From Serratia sp. Ag1 (GTDB taxonomy: Bacteria > Pseudomonadota > Gammaproteobacteria > Enterobacterales > Enterobacteriaceae), in NCBI RefSeq assembly GCF_000743355.1, contig NZ_JQEI01000051.1:1-53485 (forward strand): a DNA stretch of 53,485 nucleotides, given 5' to 3'. Below are positions 37,586 to 47,409 of the stretch, piece by piece (position 1 is the first letter of the stretch; each line of letters begins with the position of its first letter). The notes below the pieces were generated by a model, which saw only the letters and a program-made list of their open reading frames with translations, was not told the origin of the DNA and did not search any database. Position numbers and translations under genes: made by a program.

Positions 37586-39001
37586 ATGAAAATCAAAACC
37601 CGTTTCGCACCGAGCCCGACCGGTTATCTTCACGTCGGCGGTGCCCGTACTGCGCTTTATTCCTGGTTGTTCACCCGCCATGCCGGTGGTGAGTTTGTGT
37701 TGCGTATCGAAGATACCGATCTCGAGCGCTCAACTCAGGACGCTATCGACGCAATTATGGATGGCATGAACTGGTTAAACCTGGCTTGGGATGAAGGCCC
37801 GTATTTCCAGACCAAGCGTTTCGATCGTTACAACGCCGTGATCGACGGTATGTTGGAACAGGGCACAGCTTATAAATGCTATTGCTCCAAAGAGCGCCTG
37901 GAAGCGCTGCGTGAGCAGCAGATGGAAAACGGCGAGAAGCCGCGCTATGACGGCCACTGCCGCGACAGCCAATGCAGCCATACCGACGATGAACCACATG
38001 TGGTGCGTTTCCGTAACCCGCAAGAAGGCTCGGTTATTTTTGACGACAAAATCCGTGGCCCTATCGAATTCAGTAATCAGGAACTGGACGATCTGATCAT
38101 TCGCCGTACCGACGGCGCGCCAACGTATAACTTCTGCGTGGTGGTTGATGACTGGGATATGGAGATTACCCACGTGATCCGGGGTGAAGATCATATCAAC
38201 AACACGCCGCGCCAGATCAACATCCTCAAAGCGCTGGGTGCTCCGGTGCCTGAGTATGCGCACGTCTCGATGATTTTGGGTGACGACGGCAAAAAACTGT
38301 CTAAACGCCACGGCGCGGTAGGTGTGATGCAGTACCGTGATGACGGCTACCTGCCACAGGCATTGCTGAACTATCTGGTGCGCTTGGGGTGGTCGCATGG
38401 CGATCAGGAAATCTTCTCGATCGACGAGATGAAAGCGCTGTTCACGCTGGAAGCGATCAATAAGTCTGCCAGTGCGTTCAATACAGAGAAACTGCAGTGG
38501 TTGAACCACCACTATATTAACCATATGCCAGCGGAAGAAGTGGCGGTGTATCTGGCGTGGCACGTCGAACAGCAGGGCATAGAAACCCGTAACGGCCCGG
38601 AACTGAAAGATATCGTTAAACTGCTGGGTGAACGTTGTAAAACGCTGAAGGAAATGGCGGAGTCTTGTCATTATTTCTATCAGGATTTCAACGAGTTTGA
38701 CGCTGATGCGGCGAAAAAACACCTGCGCCCGGTGGCGCGTCAGCCGTTGGAAGCGGTGCGTGCCAAGTTGGCTGCAATTACTGACTGGACGCCAGAAAAT
38801 GTGCACGATGCCATTCAGGGCACGGCAGACGAACTGGGTGTTGGCATGGGTAAGGTCGGTATGCCGTTGCGCGTTGCGGTTACCGGTGCTGGCCAATCGC
38901 CAGGTATGGACGTTACCGTGCAGGCGATCGGCCAGGCTCGCTCCCTGAAGCGTATCGATCAGGCGTTGGTGTATATCGCCGAGCGTGAAGCCCAAGGCTG
39001 A
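37586..39001 (+). CDS. gltX: Glutamyl-tRNA synthetase
   Basis: 471 residues from ATG 37586, the same length and start ([19 protein letters not shown]) as E. coli GltX; an upstream in-frame TTG at 37538 is not needed. Class I synthetase signatures: the HIGH-like HVGG in the start region, KLSKRH (KMSKS-type) and a zinc-binding-like segment ([15 protein letters not shown] ... YDGHCRD). It charges tRNA-Glu in the cytoplasm. It is divergent from the tRNA-Val/Lys operon, as in E. coli. Confidence 0.97.
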   Translation: MKIKTRFAPSPTGYLHVGGARTALYSWLFTRHAGGEFVLRIEDTDLERSTQDAIDAIMDGMNWLNLAWDEGPYFQTKRFDRYNAVIDGMLEQGTAYKCYCSKERLEALREQQMENGEKPRYDGHCRDSQCSHTDDEPHVVRFRNPQEGSVIFDDKIRGPIEFSNQELDDLIIRRTDGAPTYNFCVVVDDWDMEITHVIRGEDHINNTPRQINILKALGAPVPEYAHVSMILGDDGKKLSKRHGAVGVMQYRDDGYLPQALLNYLVRLGWSHGDQEIFSIDEMKALFTLEAINKSASAFNTEKLQWLNHHYINHMPAEEVAVYLAWHVEQQGIETRNGPELKDIVKLLGERCKTLKEMAESCHYFYQDFNEFDADAAKKHLRPVARQPLEAVRAKLAAITDWTPENVHDAIQGTADELGVGMGKVGMPLRVAVTGAGQSPGMDVTVQAIGQARSLKRIDQALVYIAEREAQG

Positions 39002-39030
39002 TTATTGCTGCTGTAACTTGAACATCGATG

Positions 39031-39063
39031 AAGCCCTGCAAGATGATCCGCAGGGCTTTTTTG
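39031..39063 (+). terminator. gltX terminator
   Basis: A 9-bp stem AAGCCCTGC / GCAGGGCTT (39031-39039 and 39050-39058) with an 10-nt loop and a following T-run, 30 bases after the gltX stop codon. Confidence 0.93.
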
Positions 39064-39159
39064 TGCGCTTTATTTTTATCCGTGATGATGATTTTTTGAC
39101 ATTAAACGCCCTGATTTGGCGGCTTTTTCAGCGCTTGATCGAGGAATTCAATTTAGCCG

Positions 39160-39188
39160 TTGACAGTGTTTCAGGGGTTTCATATTAT
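39160..39188 (+). promoter_or_regulatory. Sigma-70 promoter of the tRNA-Ala pair
   Basis: TTGACA (39160-39165), 17-bp spacer and TATTAT (39183-39188), followed by GCGCCCC. A near-consensus core with a GC-rich discriminator is typical of growth-rate-controlled tRNA/rRNA promoters. Confidence 0.88.
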
Positions 39189-39222
39189 GCGCCCCGTTCA
39201 CAGGGTTTTGTGATTGTGGATT

Positions 39223-39298
<76 letters not shown>

Positions 39299-39363
39299 AC
39301 CTTTTTATCGATAAAAGGTTGAAAATTAACACCGTAACGCCGGTTAATGCGTACCACTTTTGT

Positions 39364-39439
<76 letters not shown>

Positions 39440-39447
39440 CCATTTAG

Positions 39448-39475
39448 AAAGCCGATCCTGTTGGGTCGGCTTTTT
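39448..39475 (+). terminator. Terminator of the tRNA-Ala pair
   Basis: GCCGATCC (39451-39458) pairs with GGGTCGGC (39463-39470, one G-U) around a short loop and is followed by TTTTT. Confidence 0.9.
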
Positions 39476-39573
39476 GCTTTCTGGCGTTTACGTTCCTGAT
39501 GAATCATTGTTATCGGTTTTTTTATAGACTATATTCAGTCTATGAAAAGTGAGCCTTGATCAAGGGAAATACC

Positions 39574-39801
39574 ATGAAAACAGAGACCATTAGCTATTTA
39601 AAACAGAATGCAGCCAAACTCGATCTGTCTGAACCTTTGATCGTGACGCAAAATGGCCTGCCTGCTTATATTATTGAATCTTATGAAGAACGTATGCGTA
39701 GAGACGAAAGTATTGCTCTGCTCAAGCTGATGACTTTGTCAGAAAAAGATATCGAGTTAGATCGGACCTTCTCACGTGAGCAGATTCTGGATTCACTCTG
39801 A
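39574..39801 (+). CDS. Antitoxin, Phd/YefM-like
   Basis: 75 residues from ATG 39574, with AAGGGAAA 5 bases upstream. The N-terminal pattern ([38 protein letters not shown]) is that of Phd/YefM antitoxins, which bind DNA by the N-terminus and the toxin by the acidic C-terminal tail ([19 protein letters not shown]). The stop codon overlaps the toxin start by one base, indicating coupled translation and probable autoregulation. Such pairs are commonly gained or lost; this one sits just after tRNA-Ala genes. Confidence 0.88.
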   Translation: MKTETISYLKQNAAKLDLSEPLIVTQNGLPAYIIESYEERMRRDESIALLKLMTLSEKDIELDRTFSREQILDSL

Positions 39802-40148
39802 TGGTTGCAAGCGCGGTGGTTTTTATCTACTCAGATACGGCGAAAATGACGATGCAAACCATTGCGTATTTTCTGCGTTCGCATCAGATCGAACCCCGGC
39901 CCGTTCTTGAAAAAATACTGGATGAATTCGAAGAGAAAACCCGTGTTTTTTCAGCAGGGAGCCCGATTTGTGCCGAACTCCTAGCACTGGGTTGTGCTAA
40001 ATATCGGGAATGCAATACGGCTGATGGATATCGCGTGCTTTACAGTATTAACGATAAAGAAAAAGTGATTTATGTACATGCCGTGTTGTCTCAGCGACAG
40101 AATATTGCCAATCTGCTTTTTAATCGGATCTTGGAATGGCAACGATAA
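39801..40148 (+). CDS. Toxin, RelE/ParE superfamily
   Basis: 115 residues from ATG 39801. The C-terminal core (CAKYRECNTADGYRVLYSINDKEKVIYVHAVLSQRQNIANLLFNRI) shows the RelE/ParE fold pattern, with the conserved YRVLYS strand and the basic/aromatic end. The N-terminal 40 residues are less typical. Whether it cleaves mRNA at the ribosome (RelE type) or poisons gyrase (ParE type) cannot be told. Partner of the gene before. Confidence 0.82.
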   Translation: MVASAVVFIYSDTAKMTMQTIAYFLRSHQIEPRPVLEKILDEFEEKTRVFSAGSPICAELLALGCAKYRECNTADGYRVLYSINDKEKVIYVHAVLSQRQNIANLLFNRILEWQR

Positions 40149-40168
40149 TTTCTGGCGGTAGTAAAAAA

Positions 40169-40203
40169 CAAAACGCCCGATGAGTTGCACCGGGCGTTTT
40201 GAG
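40169..40203. terminator. Bidirectional terminator between toxin gene and nupC
   Basis: AAACGCCCG (40171-40179) pairs with CGGGCGTTT (40191-40199), flanked by A-run and T-run; it serves converging transcripts from both sides. Confidence 0.9.
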
Positions 40204-40216
40204 GTTTAGAGTGCTA

Positions 40217-41404
40217 TCAACCTAACACCAATCCCGCAATGGAAGCAGATAGAATGCTCACCAGGGTAGAACCATACACCAGCTTAAGGCCGAAGCGTGA
40301 TACCACGTTGCCCTGATGTTCGTTCAGCCCTTTGATCGCCCCGGCGACAATGCCGATGGAAGAGAAGTTGGCAAAAGACACCAGGAACACCGACAGAATA
40401 CCCAAGCTGCGTGGCGACAGTTCTGCCGACATTTTTTGCAGCTCCATCATGGCCACGAATTCGTTGGAAACCAGCTTGGTTGCCATGATGCTGCCCACTT
40501 GCAACGCTTCGTGTTGCGGGATCCCCATAACCCAGGCGAATGGATAGAAGAAGTAGCCGAGGATTTCCTGGAAGCTCAAGCCGAAGATTGCGCTGAACAG
40601 GCCGTTAAGGGCGGCGATCAAAGCGATAAACCCAATCAGCATGGCCGCAACAATAATGGCCACTTTAAAGCCCGCCAGAATATATTCCCCTAACATCTCG
40701 AAGAAGCTCTGGCCTTCATGCAGGTTGCCCAGATGCAGTTCTTCCTCATTGCTGGTGTCGTAAGGGTTGACCAGAGAAAGCACGATAAAGGTGCTGAACA
40801 TGTTCAACACCAATGCGGCCACGACATATTTCGCATCCAGCATGGTCATGTAAGCGCCCACGATCGACATCGAAACCGTCGACATCGCGGTGGCGGCCAT
40901 GGTGTACATGCGTTTTTCAGACATCTTGCCCAGAATATCTTTATAGGCAATGAAGTTTTCAGACTGGCCGAGGATCAGCGAACTGACGGCGTTGAAAGAC
41001 TCCAGTTTACCCATACCGTTTACTTTAGACAGGATGGTGCCAATAATCCGGATGATAAACGGCAGCACTTTGATGTATTGCAGAATACCGATCAGCGCGG
41101 AGATAAACACAATAGGGCACAACACTTTCAGGAAGAAGAATGCTAAACCTTTATCACCCATACCGCCAAACACAAAGTCAGTCCCTTGACCTGCAAACCC
41201 GAGCAGCTTGTCAAACAGCGCTGCGAATCCTTTTACAAAGCCTAAACCCGCTTCCGAATGCAGGAAAAAATAGGCCAGTAATACTTCAATAACCAATAGC
41301 TGAATAACGTAGCGAATGCGGATACTTTTACGATCGCGGCACACCAGCAGTGCCAGGATCGTAACCACCACCAACGCTAACGCAAAGTGCGCAATATGGG
41401 ACAT
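40217..41404 (-). CDS. nupC: Concentrative nucleoside transporter
   Basis: 395 residues, CNT family, E. coli NupC being 400. Signature stretches: [54 protein letters not shown] and a final gating region [19 protein letters not shown]. It is a proton-driven inner-membrane importer of nucleosides (not guanosine in E. coli). Divergent from mntH, with a 383-base shared control region. Confidence 0.95.
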   Translation of the reverse strand: MSHIAHFALALVVVTILALLVCRDRKSIRIRYVIQLLVIEVLLAYFFLHSEAGLGFVKGFAALFDKLLGFAGQGTDFVFGGMGDKGLAFFFLKVLCPIVFISALIGILQYIKVLPFIIRIIGTILSKVNGMGKLESFNAVSSLILGQSENFIAYKDILGKMSEKRMYTMAATAMSTVSMSIVGAYMTMLDAKYVVAALVLNMFSTFIVLSLVNPYDTSNEEELHLGNLHEGQSFFEMLGEYILAGFKVAIIVAAMLIGFIALIAALNGLFSAIFGLSFQEILGYFFYPFAWVMGIPQHEALQVGSIMATKLVSNEFVAMMELQKMSAELSPRSLGILSVFLVSFANFSSIGIVAGAIKGLNEHQGNVVSRFGLKLVYGSTLVSILSASIAGLVLG

Positions 41405-41787
41405 ATTTGCTCCAAATTTGAGGCAGGCTGAATTTCGATTGTCATTTTATGTAACGGCGAGTTTAAAAACGAGATGTATATTGCAAATGTTGAAAGTCAT
41501 AGTAGGGAAAACTCTGAGCGACCACCGCAAGGTACCCGCGTTCAGGATGTTAATAAAATTGCATGCTTGTAGCGATTTTGTGCTAATTTGGCTATTAAGC
41601 CTGTTCAATTCCGAATGCCCCTATTTAGATTAGAGTAAAAGAAAACGGCAAAGTCTGGTGCGATCTGTTCGATGAACCTTCGTCCTCGTTATCACAGCGA
41701 TAGATATCTCCGCCTTAAATGCACTTGATAATCATTATCATTTAAGTAAGATGAAGGTAAGCGTAAAATTAGTAAGGGTTTCACGAT
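41405..41787. other. nupC/mntH divergent control region
   Basis: 383 bases without a credible gene. It contains the Fur-like site described separately near mntH. No clear CRP (TGTGA-N6-TCACA) palindrome for nupC and no MntR-type palindrome were found by eye. Confidence 0.5.
41721..41739 (+). promoter_or_regulatory. Fur-box-like site upstream of mntH
   Basis: The last 13 bases of the 19-bp Fur consensus match without error (GATAATCATTATC); overall 15 of 19. It lies 48 bases before the mntH start. Fur and MntR both repress mntH in E. coli. Confidence 0.75.
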
Positions 41788-43023
41788 ATGCTGAACAGCC
41801 GCGTAGTTGATAGTGCTTCCAGTCGCCCATCCAGAAAGATCAAGCTTTCTCTGATGGGCCCCGCTTTTATTGCGGCCATCGGCTATATCGATCCTGGCAA
41901 TTTTGCCACCAATATTCAATCCGGTGCCTCTTTCGGCTACACGTTGCTGTGGGTGGTGGTCTGGGCCAACATCATGGCGATGCTGATCCAACTGCTGTCA
42001 GCCAAATTAGGCATCGCCACCGGTAAAAACCTCGCCGAGCATATTCGCGATCGCTTCCCACGGCCGGTGGTCTGGGCGTATTGGGTGCAGGCAGAAATTA
42101 TCGCTATGGCCACCGATCTGGCCGAGTTTGTTGGTGCGGCAATCGGCTTCAAATTGCTGCTAGGGGTTACGCTGCTGGAAGGCGCGATCCTCACCGGTAT
42201 CGCCACTTTTCTTATACTGATGCTGCAAAAGCGTGGGCAAAAGCCACTGGAATTGGTTATCGGTGGTTTGCTGCTGTTTGTGGCGGCAGCCTATATTGTC
42301 GAACTGGTGTTTTCTCAGCCGCAACTGAGTGGGTTGCTGAACGGGATGGCAGTACCGGATTTGCCAAACAGCGATGCGGTGTTTCTGGCGGCTGGCGTAC
42401 TGGGGGCCACCATTATGCCGCATGTGATTTATCTGCATTCTTCGCTGACTCAGGATCCGGGCCAGCATTCGCGTGCTGAACGTTACGCCTCCACCAAGAT
42501 CGACGTAGCGATCGCCATGACCATTGCCGGGTTTGTTAATCTGGCCATGATGGCCACCGCCGCAGCGGCGTTTCATTTCAATGGTCACAGCGGCGTTGCC
42601 GATCTCGATCAGGCTTATCTGACGCTGCAACCGCTGCTGGGTAATGCCGCTGCTACGATTTTCGGCCTGAGTTTAGTGGCAGCCGGTTTGTCTTCAACGG
42701 TGGTGGGTACGCTGGCGGGGCAGGTGGTGATGCAGGGGTTTGTGCGTTTTTATATCCCGCTGTGGGTACGCCGGGTCGTCACTATGTTGCCATCATTCAT
42801 TGTGATTATGCTGGGGATGGATGCTACGCGGATTCTGGTGATGAGCCAGGTATTGCTGAGTTTTGGTATTGCTCTGGCGCTGGTTCCGCTGCTGGTGTTT
42901 ACCGGTAACCGCGCACTGATGGGCGATATGGTCAATAGCCGCATGATTCAGAATACGGGCAAATTGATTGTGTTGGTGGTGGTCGGTCTGAACGGCTATT
43001 TATTAATTAGCAACGTCATTTAA
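41788..43023 (+). CDS. mntH: Manganese/iron NRAMP transporter
   Basis: 411 residues, about 11 hydrophobic helices. Metal-site motifs [16 protein letters not shown] (DPGN, helix 1) and [12 protein letters not shown] (MPH, helix 6) are intact. It is a proton-coupled importer of Mn(II) with some Fe(II) transport, in the inner membrane. GTAAGGG-type sequence precedes ATG 41788. Confidence 0.96.
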   Translation: MLNSRVVDSASSRPSRKIKLSLMGPAFIAAIGYIDPGNFATNIQSGASFGYTLLWVVVWANIMAMLIQLLSAKLGIATGKNLAEHIRDRFPRPVVWAYWVQAEIIAMATDLAEFVGAAIGFKLLLGVTLLEGAILTGIATFLILMLQKRGQKPLELVIGGLLLFVAAAYIVELVFSQPQLSGLLNGMAVPDLPNSDAVFLAAGVLGATIMPHVIYLHSSLTQDPGQHSRAERYASTKIDVAIAMTIAGFVNLAMMATAAAAFHFNGHSGVADLDQAYLTLQPLLGNAAATIFGLSLVAAGLSSTVVGTLAGQVVMQGFVRFYIPLWVRRVVTMLPSFIVIMLGMDATRILVMSQVLLSFGIALALVPLLVFTGNRALMGDMVNSRMIQNTGKLIVLVVVGLNGYLLISNVI

Positions 43024-43037
43024 CCTCCTGAAAACTA

Positions 43038-43070
43038 ATCACCAGCATTATGTCTCATGCTGGTGATTTG
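43038..43070. terminator. Hairpin between mntH and converging reductase gene
   Basis: A perfect 11-bp stem ATCACCAGCAT / ATGCTGGTGAT (43038-43048, 43057-43067), 15 bases after the mntH stop codon, with A-rich sequence before and a short T-run after. It can serve both converging genes. Confidence 0.75.
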
Positions 43071-43077
43071 TAAGCGA

Positions 43078-44067
43078 TTACATCAAAATGCTGTCGATCT
43101 CTGCTAGCTCCCCAGAGGTAAAGGCGCGGTTAGCCAGCATTCCCACGGCATCTTCAAGCTGGCTGGTTTTACTGGCACCAATTAGCACAGAAGTGACGCG
43201 ATCGTTACGCAGTACCCAAGCCAATGCCATTTGCGATAGCTTCTGCCCACGGCGTTCAGCCAGAGCGTTCAGGCGGCGCACTTGCTGTAACTTCTCTTCG
43301 GTAAGCTGTTCGGGCCTCAGGAATTTGCTACTGCTGGCCGCGCGTGAATCCTGCGGAATACCGTGCAGATAACGATCGGTCAGCATACCTCCTGCCAGCG
43401 GCGAAAAAGCAATCGACCCTACGCCATGTTGTTCCAACGTCTCCAGCAGTTCTGCTTCAACCCAACGTTCAAACATTGAATACTTTGGCTGATGGATCAC
43501 GCACGGTGTACCGAGCTGCTGTAGCAAGGTCAATGCCCGGTGCGCCAGGTCGGCAGGGTAATTTGACAGCCCGACATACAGCGCTTTGCCCTGACGTACC
43601 AGCAAATCCAGCGTAGCCATGGTTTCTTCCAGCGGTGTGTCTGGATCAGGGCGGTGATGATAGAAAATATCCACATAATCGAGCCCCATCCGCTGCAGGC
43701 TTTGATTCAGGCTAGCGACCAGATACTTCTTTGAGCCCCAATCACCGTAAGGGCCTGGCCACATGGTGTAGCCCGCTTTGGAAGAGATAATCAACTCATC
43801 ACGATAAGGTTTGAGGTCCTGCTGCAGGATGCGACCGAAATTCTCCTCAGCCGATCCCGGAGGTGGGCCATAGTTATTGGCCAGATCGAAATGGGTAATG
43901 CCCAGATCAAAGGCGCGGCAGAGTAAACCACGGGCATTGTCATACAACGTGCTGTCACCAAAGTTGTGCCATAAGCCCAGTGAGACGGCGGGGAGTTTTA
44001 GCCCGCTGCGGCCACAGCGGCGGTATTCCATCTCCTGATAGCGCGCAGAGTCAGCTTGATAGACCAT
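43078..44067 (-). CDS. Aldo-keto reductase, YghZ (L-glyceraldehyde 3-phosphate reductase) type
   Basis: 329 residues from ATG 44067 (MVYQADSARYQEMEYRRCGRSGLKLP), chosen over an upstream Met at 44085 because GAGGA precedes it and E. coli YghZ starts alike. Conserved parts include GLWHNFGD, GITHFDLANNYGPPPGSAEENFG (catalytic Asp/Tyr), LIISSKAGYTMWPGPYG, DIFYHHRPD and VLIGASKTSQLEDAV for NADPH. The family reduces aldehydes such as methylglyoxal and L-glyceraldehyde 3-phosphate. The E. coli protein is 346 residues; this one lacks the last dozen or so residues. Confidence 0.87.
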   Translation of the reverse strand: MVYQADSARYQEMEYRRCGRSGLKLPAVSLGLWHNFGDSTLYDNARGLLCRAFDLGITHFDLANNYGPPPGSAEENFGRILQQDLKPYRDELIISSKAGYTMWPGPYGDWGSKKYLVASLNQSLQRMGLDYVDIFYHHRPDPDTPLEETMATLDLLVRQGKALYVGLSNYPADLAHRALTLLQQLGTPCVIHQPKYSMFERWVEAELLETLEQHGVGSIAFSPLAGGMLTDRYLHGIPQDSRAASSSKFLRPEQLTEEKLQQVRRLNALAERRGQKLSQMALAWVLRNDRVTSVLIGASKTSQLEDAVGMLANRAFTSGELAEIDSILM

Positions 44068-44300
44068 ACATATCCTCATCGGCAAAAGTGAAAACGAGTT
44101 TCAATGTATGCGTTTCCACTTAAAGCTTCAGCGCGCTCGATCACGCAAATGATTCCCTATCTGATTGATCCCAAGGGTTGGGAACTCAAGCACAGGTGTA
44201 AAGTCTAGTTGCCAGTGGTCTTTTGGTGCAAAAGTTCGATATTTGAGTAACATCTCTGATACTTAAAATTAACACTCCCACCTTCTGGCAGGTGATAATC

Positions 44301-45956
44301 ATGAGCAAGAACTACACGGTGGCAGATTACCTCCTCGATCGTTTGGCACAGATTGGTATCCGGCACTTTTTCGGGGTGCCGGGGGATTACAACCTGCAAT
44401 TTCTCGATCATGTTATTGATCATCCTCAGATCGCCTGGGTGGGATGCGCCAATGAATTGAATGCCGCTTATGCGGCTGATGGCTATGCCCGCTGCAAACC
44501 TGCGGCGGCATTGCTGACCACTTTTGGCGTGGGGGAACTGAGTGCGATCAACGGTATTGCTGGCAGTTACGCGGAGTATTTGCCGGTGATCCATGTGGTG
44601 GGTACTCCGGCCTTGCGCGCGCAGCGCGCCGGAGATCTGCTGCATCACTCACTGGGGGATGGGGATTTCGGCCATTTTTCCCGTATGGCGAAAGAGGTTA
44701 CGGTCGCACAGACCAGTCTGACCGCCAGTAACGCCGAAGCGGAAATCGATCGTCTGTTGACCACCGCGCTGTTTGAGCGTCGCCCGGTGTACCTGCTGTT
44801 GCCGAGCGATGTGGCTGAAGCACCGCTGAGTTCGCGCCCGGCACCGTTGATGTTGCGTCAACCCAACCTTTCTGATGCTTCGCTGCAGGCATTTATCGCC
44901 GCAGCGCGTGAAAAATTGCAGGCGGCACAGCGTGTTTCCCTGTTGGCAGACTTCCTGGCTGAACGATTTGGCGCAGAAACGGTGCTGGAGCAGTGGATGA
45001 ATGAGGTGAATATTCCTCATTCAACGCTGTTGTTGGGCAAAAGCGTGCTGGATGAAACTCATGCCTGCTTCACTGGCACCTACGCCGGAGCTGCCAGCGA
45101 TCCTCAGGTAAAACAGCTGATTGAAGGGGCTGATGTGGTAATCAATGTCGGTGTCCGTTTTACTGATACCATCACGGCAGGTTTTAGCCACCATCTGCCC
45201 AGTGAAAAATGCATTGATATTCAACCCTTTGAAGCTCGGGTTGGGCAGCAGGTGTTTAGCCAGATCCCGATGCGTGATGCGGTCAAAGCTCTGCATCAGT
45301 TAACGCTATCGCTGGCTAGACAGTGGCAATTGCCCGCTATCAAGCGCCCGTTATTGCCGGATCCGAGCGGCAGTGGCCTGGATCAGCATGCTTTCTGGCA
45401 ACAAATGCAGCATTTCCTGCAACCGGGGGATATCCTGATTGCCGATCAGGGAACCTCATGCTTTGGCGCTGCATCGCTGAACCTGCCGCGAGGCTGCCGG
45501 TTTATTGTGCAATCTTTGTGGGGATCGATCGGCTTTACGCTGCCAGCGGCGTTTGGTGTGCAAACCGCCGAGCCGGATCGCCGGGTGCTGCTGCTCATTG
45601 GTGACGGAGCAGCACAATTGACGATTCAGGAATTGGGATCGATGCTGCGCGATGGCCAAAAACCGGTGGTGTTTCTGATCAACAACAATGGCTATACCGT
45701 GGAACGGGCAATTCATGGCCCGGAGCAACGCTACAACGACATTGCTGAATGGAACTGGACGCTATTACCGCAGGCGCTGGGGCATAATGTGAAATGTCTG
45801 CACGTGGGGGAACCTGAACAATTGCGCCAAGCGTTGGGCGAAGTGCATGGCAGCGAACAACTGATGTTTATCGAAGTGATGCTGCCGAAGATGGATATTC
45901 CTGAATTGCTGGATACCATCTCCCGCGCCATTCAGTCACGCAACGCAGCGGCCTGA
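44301..45956 (+). CDS. ipdC: Indolepyruvate/phenylpyruvate decarboxylase
   Basis: 551 residues from ATG 44301, with CAGGTG upstream. ThDP-dependent decarboxylase: activating Glu52 in GCANELNAAYAADGYAR, HHSLGDGDF loop, and the ThDP/Mg motif beginning GDG at 434-436 and ending in NNN (about 462-464). In plant-associated enterobacteria the enzyme makes indole-3-acetaldehyde for auxin or phenylacetaldehyde; substrate choice cannot be read here. A lone TGTAAA half-site (44197-44202) is not a full TyrR box. The 3' end overlaps the converging LysR gene by 25 bases. Confidence 0.9.
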   Translation: MSKNYTVADYLLDRLAQIGIRHFFGVPGDYNLQFLDHVIDHPQIAWVGCANELNAAYAADGYARCKPAAALLTTFGVGELSAINGIAGSYAEYLPVIHVVGTPALRAQRAGDLLHHSLGDGDFGHFSRMAKEVTVAQTSLTASNAEAEIDRLLTTALFERRPVYLLLPSDVAEAPLSSRPAPLMLRQPNLSDASLQAFIAAAREKLQAAQRVSLLADFLAERFGAETVLEQWMNEVNIPHSTLLLGKSVLDETHACFTGTYAGAASDPQVKQLIEGADVVINVGVRFTDTITAGFSHHLPSEKCIDIQPFEARVGQQVFSQIPMRDAVKALHQLTLSLARQWQLPAIKRPLLPDPSGSGLDQHAFWQQMQHFLQPGDILIADQGTSCFGAASLNLPRGCRFIVQSLWGSIGFTLPAAFGVQTAEPDRRVLLLIGDGAAQLTIQELGSMLRDGQKPVVFLINNNGYTVERAIHGPEQRYNDIAEWNWTLLPQALGHNVKCLHVGEPEQLRQALGEVHGSEQLMFIEVMLPKMDIPELLDTISRAIQSRNAAA

Positions 45957-46822
45957 TCTTCGGCATTTTCCAACAGGCGATCCAACAGCCAAAACCCCGC
46001 TGGCCCCGGCGGGGTCAGTTTTGACCATACCGCATCCACCGAAATCAGCGTGGGCCAACCGCGAATTTTCAGCTCTGTCAGGCGCTGTTGCCCGTACTGC
46101 TTCACCAGCCAGTGCGGCAACACTGTCCAACCGAACCCCTGCTCCGCCATTTCCAAGAGCATCAGATAACTGGGTGCCGACCACACGGGCCCCTGTGGTT
46201 TCGCGGTTTCGCTACCGGTATAGGTATTAAGATAGAGCTGACGACTGCTGGCAAGATGCGCCTGCGTCAGTGCCGGGATGCGCGTCAGCGGGTGTTGATT
46301 GGCGACAAATACCCCCATTTCGGTTTGCTCCGGCAGCCTGGCAACGGCGATATCGGGGGGATAGCTCGGTTGCACCGCCAGCATCCCCAGATGTGCCCGA
46401 CCAATCTGCAACAGATCCAGCACATCGCCGTCTTCGGCGATCATGCACTCCAGTTCAATATCCTGATAGCGCTGTTCGAAGTGTTTCAGCAAGTTATCGT
46501 GATGATTAGGCTGATAGGTATCAGAAAAGACGATAGTTAAACGCGGTTCAACCCGATCGCCCAGCCGGATACTCAGTGACTCAAGACGTTCGCTGGCAGC
46601 GAGGATCTCCTGTACGTGGCCGAGCACTTTGCGGCCCGCAGGCGTAAGCACCGGTTGGCGTGCCTCGCGGTTGAACAGCGTCAGCCCGAGATCGGCTTCC
46701 AGATTGGCGATAGCAGTACTGATGGTGGACTGGCTTTTGCGCAGCTTGCGCGCGGCGGCAGAAAACGAGCCTAGTGCGGCTGCTTCAACAAACGCCTGTA
46801 AGGCTTCGGGAGAATAACGCAT
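45932..46822 (-). CDS. LysR-family transcriptional regulator
   Basis: 296 residues. The N-terminal winged helix-turn-helix is typical (LQAFVEAAALGSFSAAARKLRKSQSTISTAIANLEADLGLTLF). The effector domain follows (LTIVFSDTYQPN, DLLQIGRAHLGMLAV). It is divergent from the PACE efflux gene at 46922 with a 99-base gap, the standard geometry for a LysR regulator of its neighbour; the target is inferred. Confidence 0.93.
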   Translation of the reverse strand: MRYSPEALQAFVEAAALGSFSAAARKLRKSQSTISTAIANLEADLGLTLFNREARQPVLTPAGRKVLGHVQEILAASERLESLSIRLGDRVEPRLTIVFSDTYQPNHHDNLLKHFEQRYQDIELECMIAEDGDVLDLLQIGRAHLGMLAVQPSYPPDIAVARLPEQTEMGVFVANQHPLTRIPALTQAHLASSRQLYLNTYTGSETAKPQGPVWSAPSYLMLLEMAEQGFGWTVLPHWLVKQYGQQRLTELKIRGWPTLISVDAVWSKLTPPGPAGFWLLDRLLENAEDQAAALRD

Positions 46823-46921
46823 GATATATCGACTTTATCGATGGAACCTATTTTTAATCTACGCAAGAAAGCGATGATAATCACCCGACTTTTTCAAAAA
46901 CAGTCAAAAAACAGGTGATTT

Positions 46922-47374
46922 ATGCCATTGCAAAACAAGTCGTTGATTGAACGTATCGTCCATGCCGTGAGTTTCGAGGCGATTGCTATCGCGATCTGTG
47001 CGCCGATAGGGGCGTGGTTGCTTGATCGCTCGCTATTACAGATGGGCAGTTTGACGATTATGCTGTCAACCGTCGCCATGCTGTGGAACATGGCTTATAA
47101 CATAGTGTTTGATCGGCTATGGCCGACGGGCCGCGTGAAACGCAACCTGAAAGTACGTGTTTTTCACGCTTTGGGTTTTGAAGGCGGGTTCATCGTGATT
47201 GGCTTGCCGCTGGTTGCCCTGGTGATGAATATGTCGTTGGCGCAGGCCTTTATGCTGGAGATCGGTTTCTTCCTGTTCTTCCTGCCGTATACCCTGTGTT
47301 ACAACTGGGTATACGATACCTTGCGGCAACGCTGGTTTGAACCACGTTCGGCGGACTGCGTACGGGCAAAATAA
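46922..47374 (+). CDS. PACE-family (AceI-like) efflux transporter
   Basis: 150 residues; AGGTGA stands 5 bases before the ATG. Two tandem bacterial transmembrane pair (BTP) units form four helices. The first has HAVSFEAIAIAICAPIGAWLL, holding the conserved membrane Glu (AceI Glu15 equivalent). The second begins RVFHALGFEGGFIVIGLPLVALVM. WNMAYNIVFDRLWP and LCYNWVYDTLRQRWF are the other family marks. PACE proteins extrude biocides such as chlorhexidine and probably polyamines by proton antiport; the substrate here is unknown. Confidence 0.9.
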   Translation: MPLQNKSLIERIVHAVSFEAIAIAICAPIGAWLLDRSLLQMGSLTIMLSTVAMLWNMAYNIVFDRLWPTGRVKRNLKVRVFHALGFEGGFIVIGLPLVALVMNMSLAQAFMLEIGFFLFFLPYTLCYNWVYDTLRQRWFEPRSADCVRAK

Positions 47375-47409
47375 CCGCCTTGTCAATCTCTTGATTCTAA
47401 AAGGATAAC

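Noticed and set aside
37775-38995. Minus-strand open frame (406 codons) opposite gltX
   Set aside because: gltX matches the synthetase over its full length; the opposite frame is a shadow of its codon use.
41405-41787. yybP-ykoY-type manganese riboswitch before mntH
   Set aside because: No recognisable conserved loop structure in the leader; only a Fur-like operator is supported.
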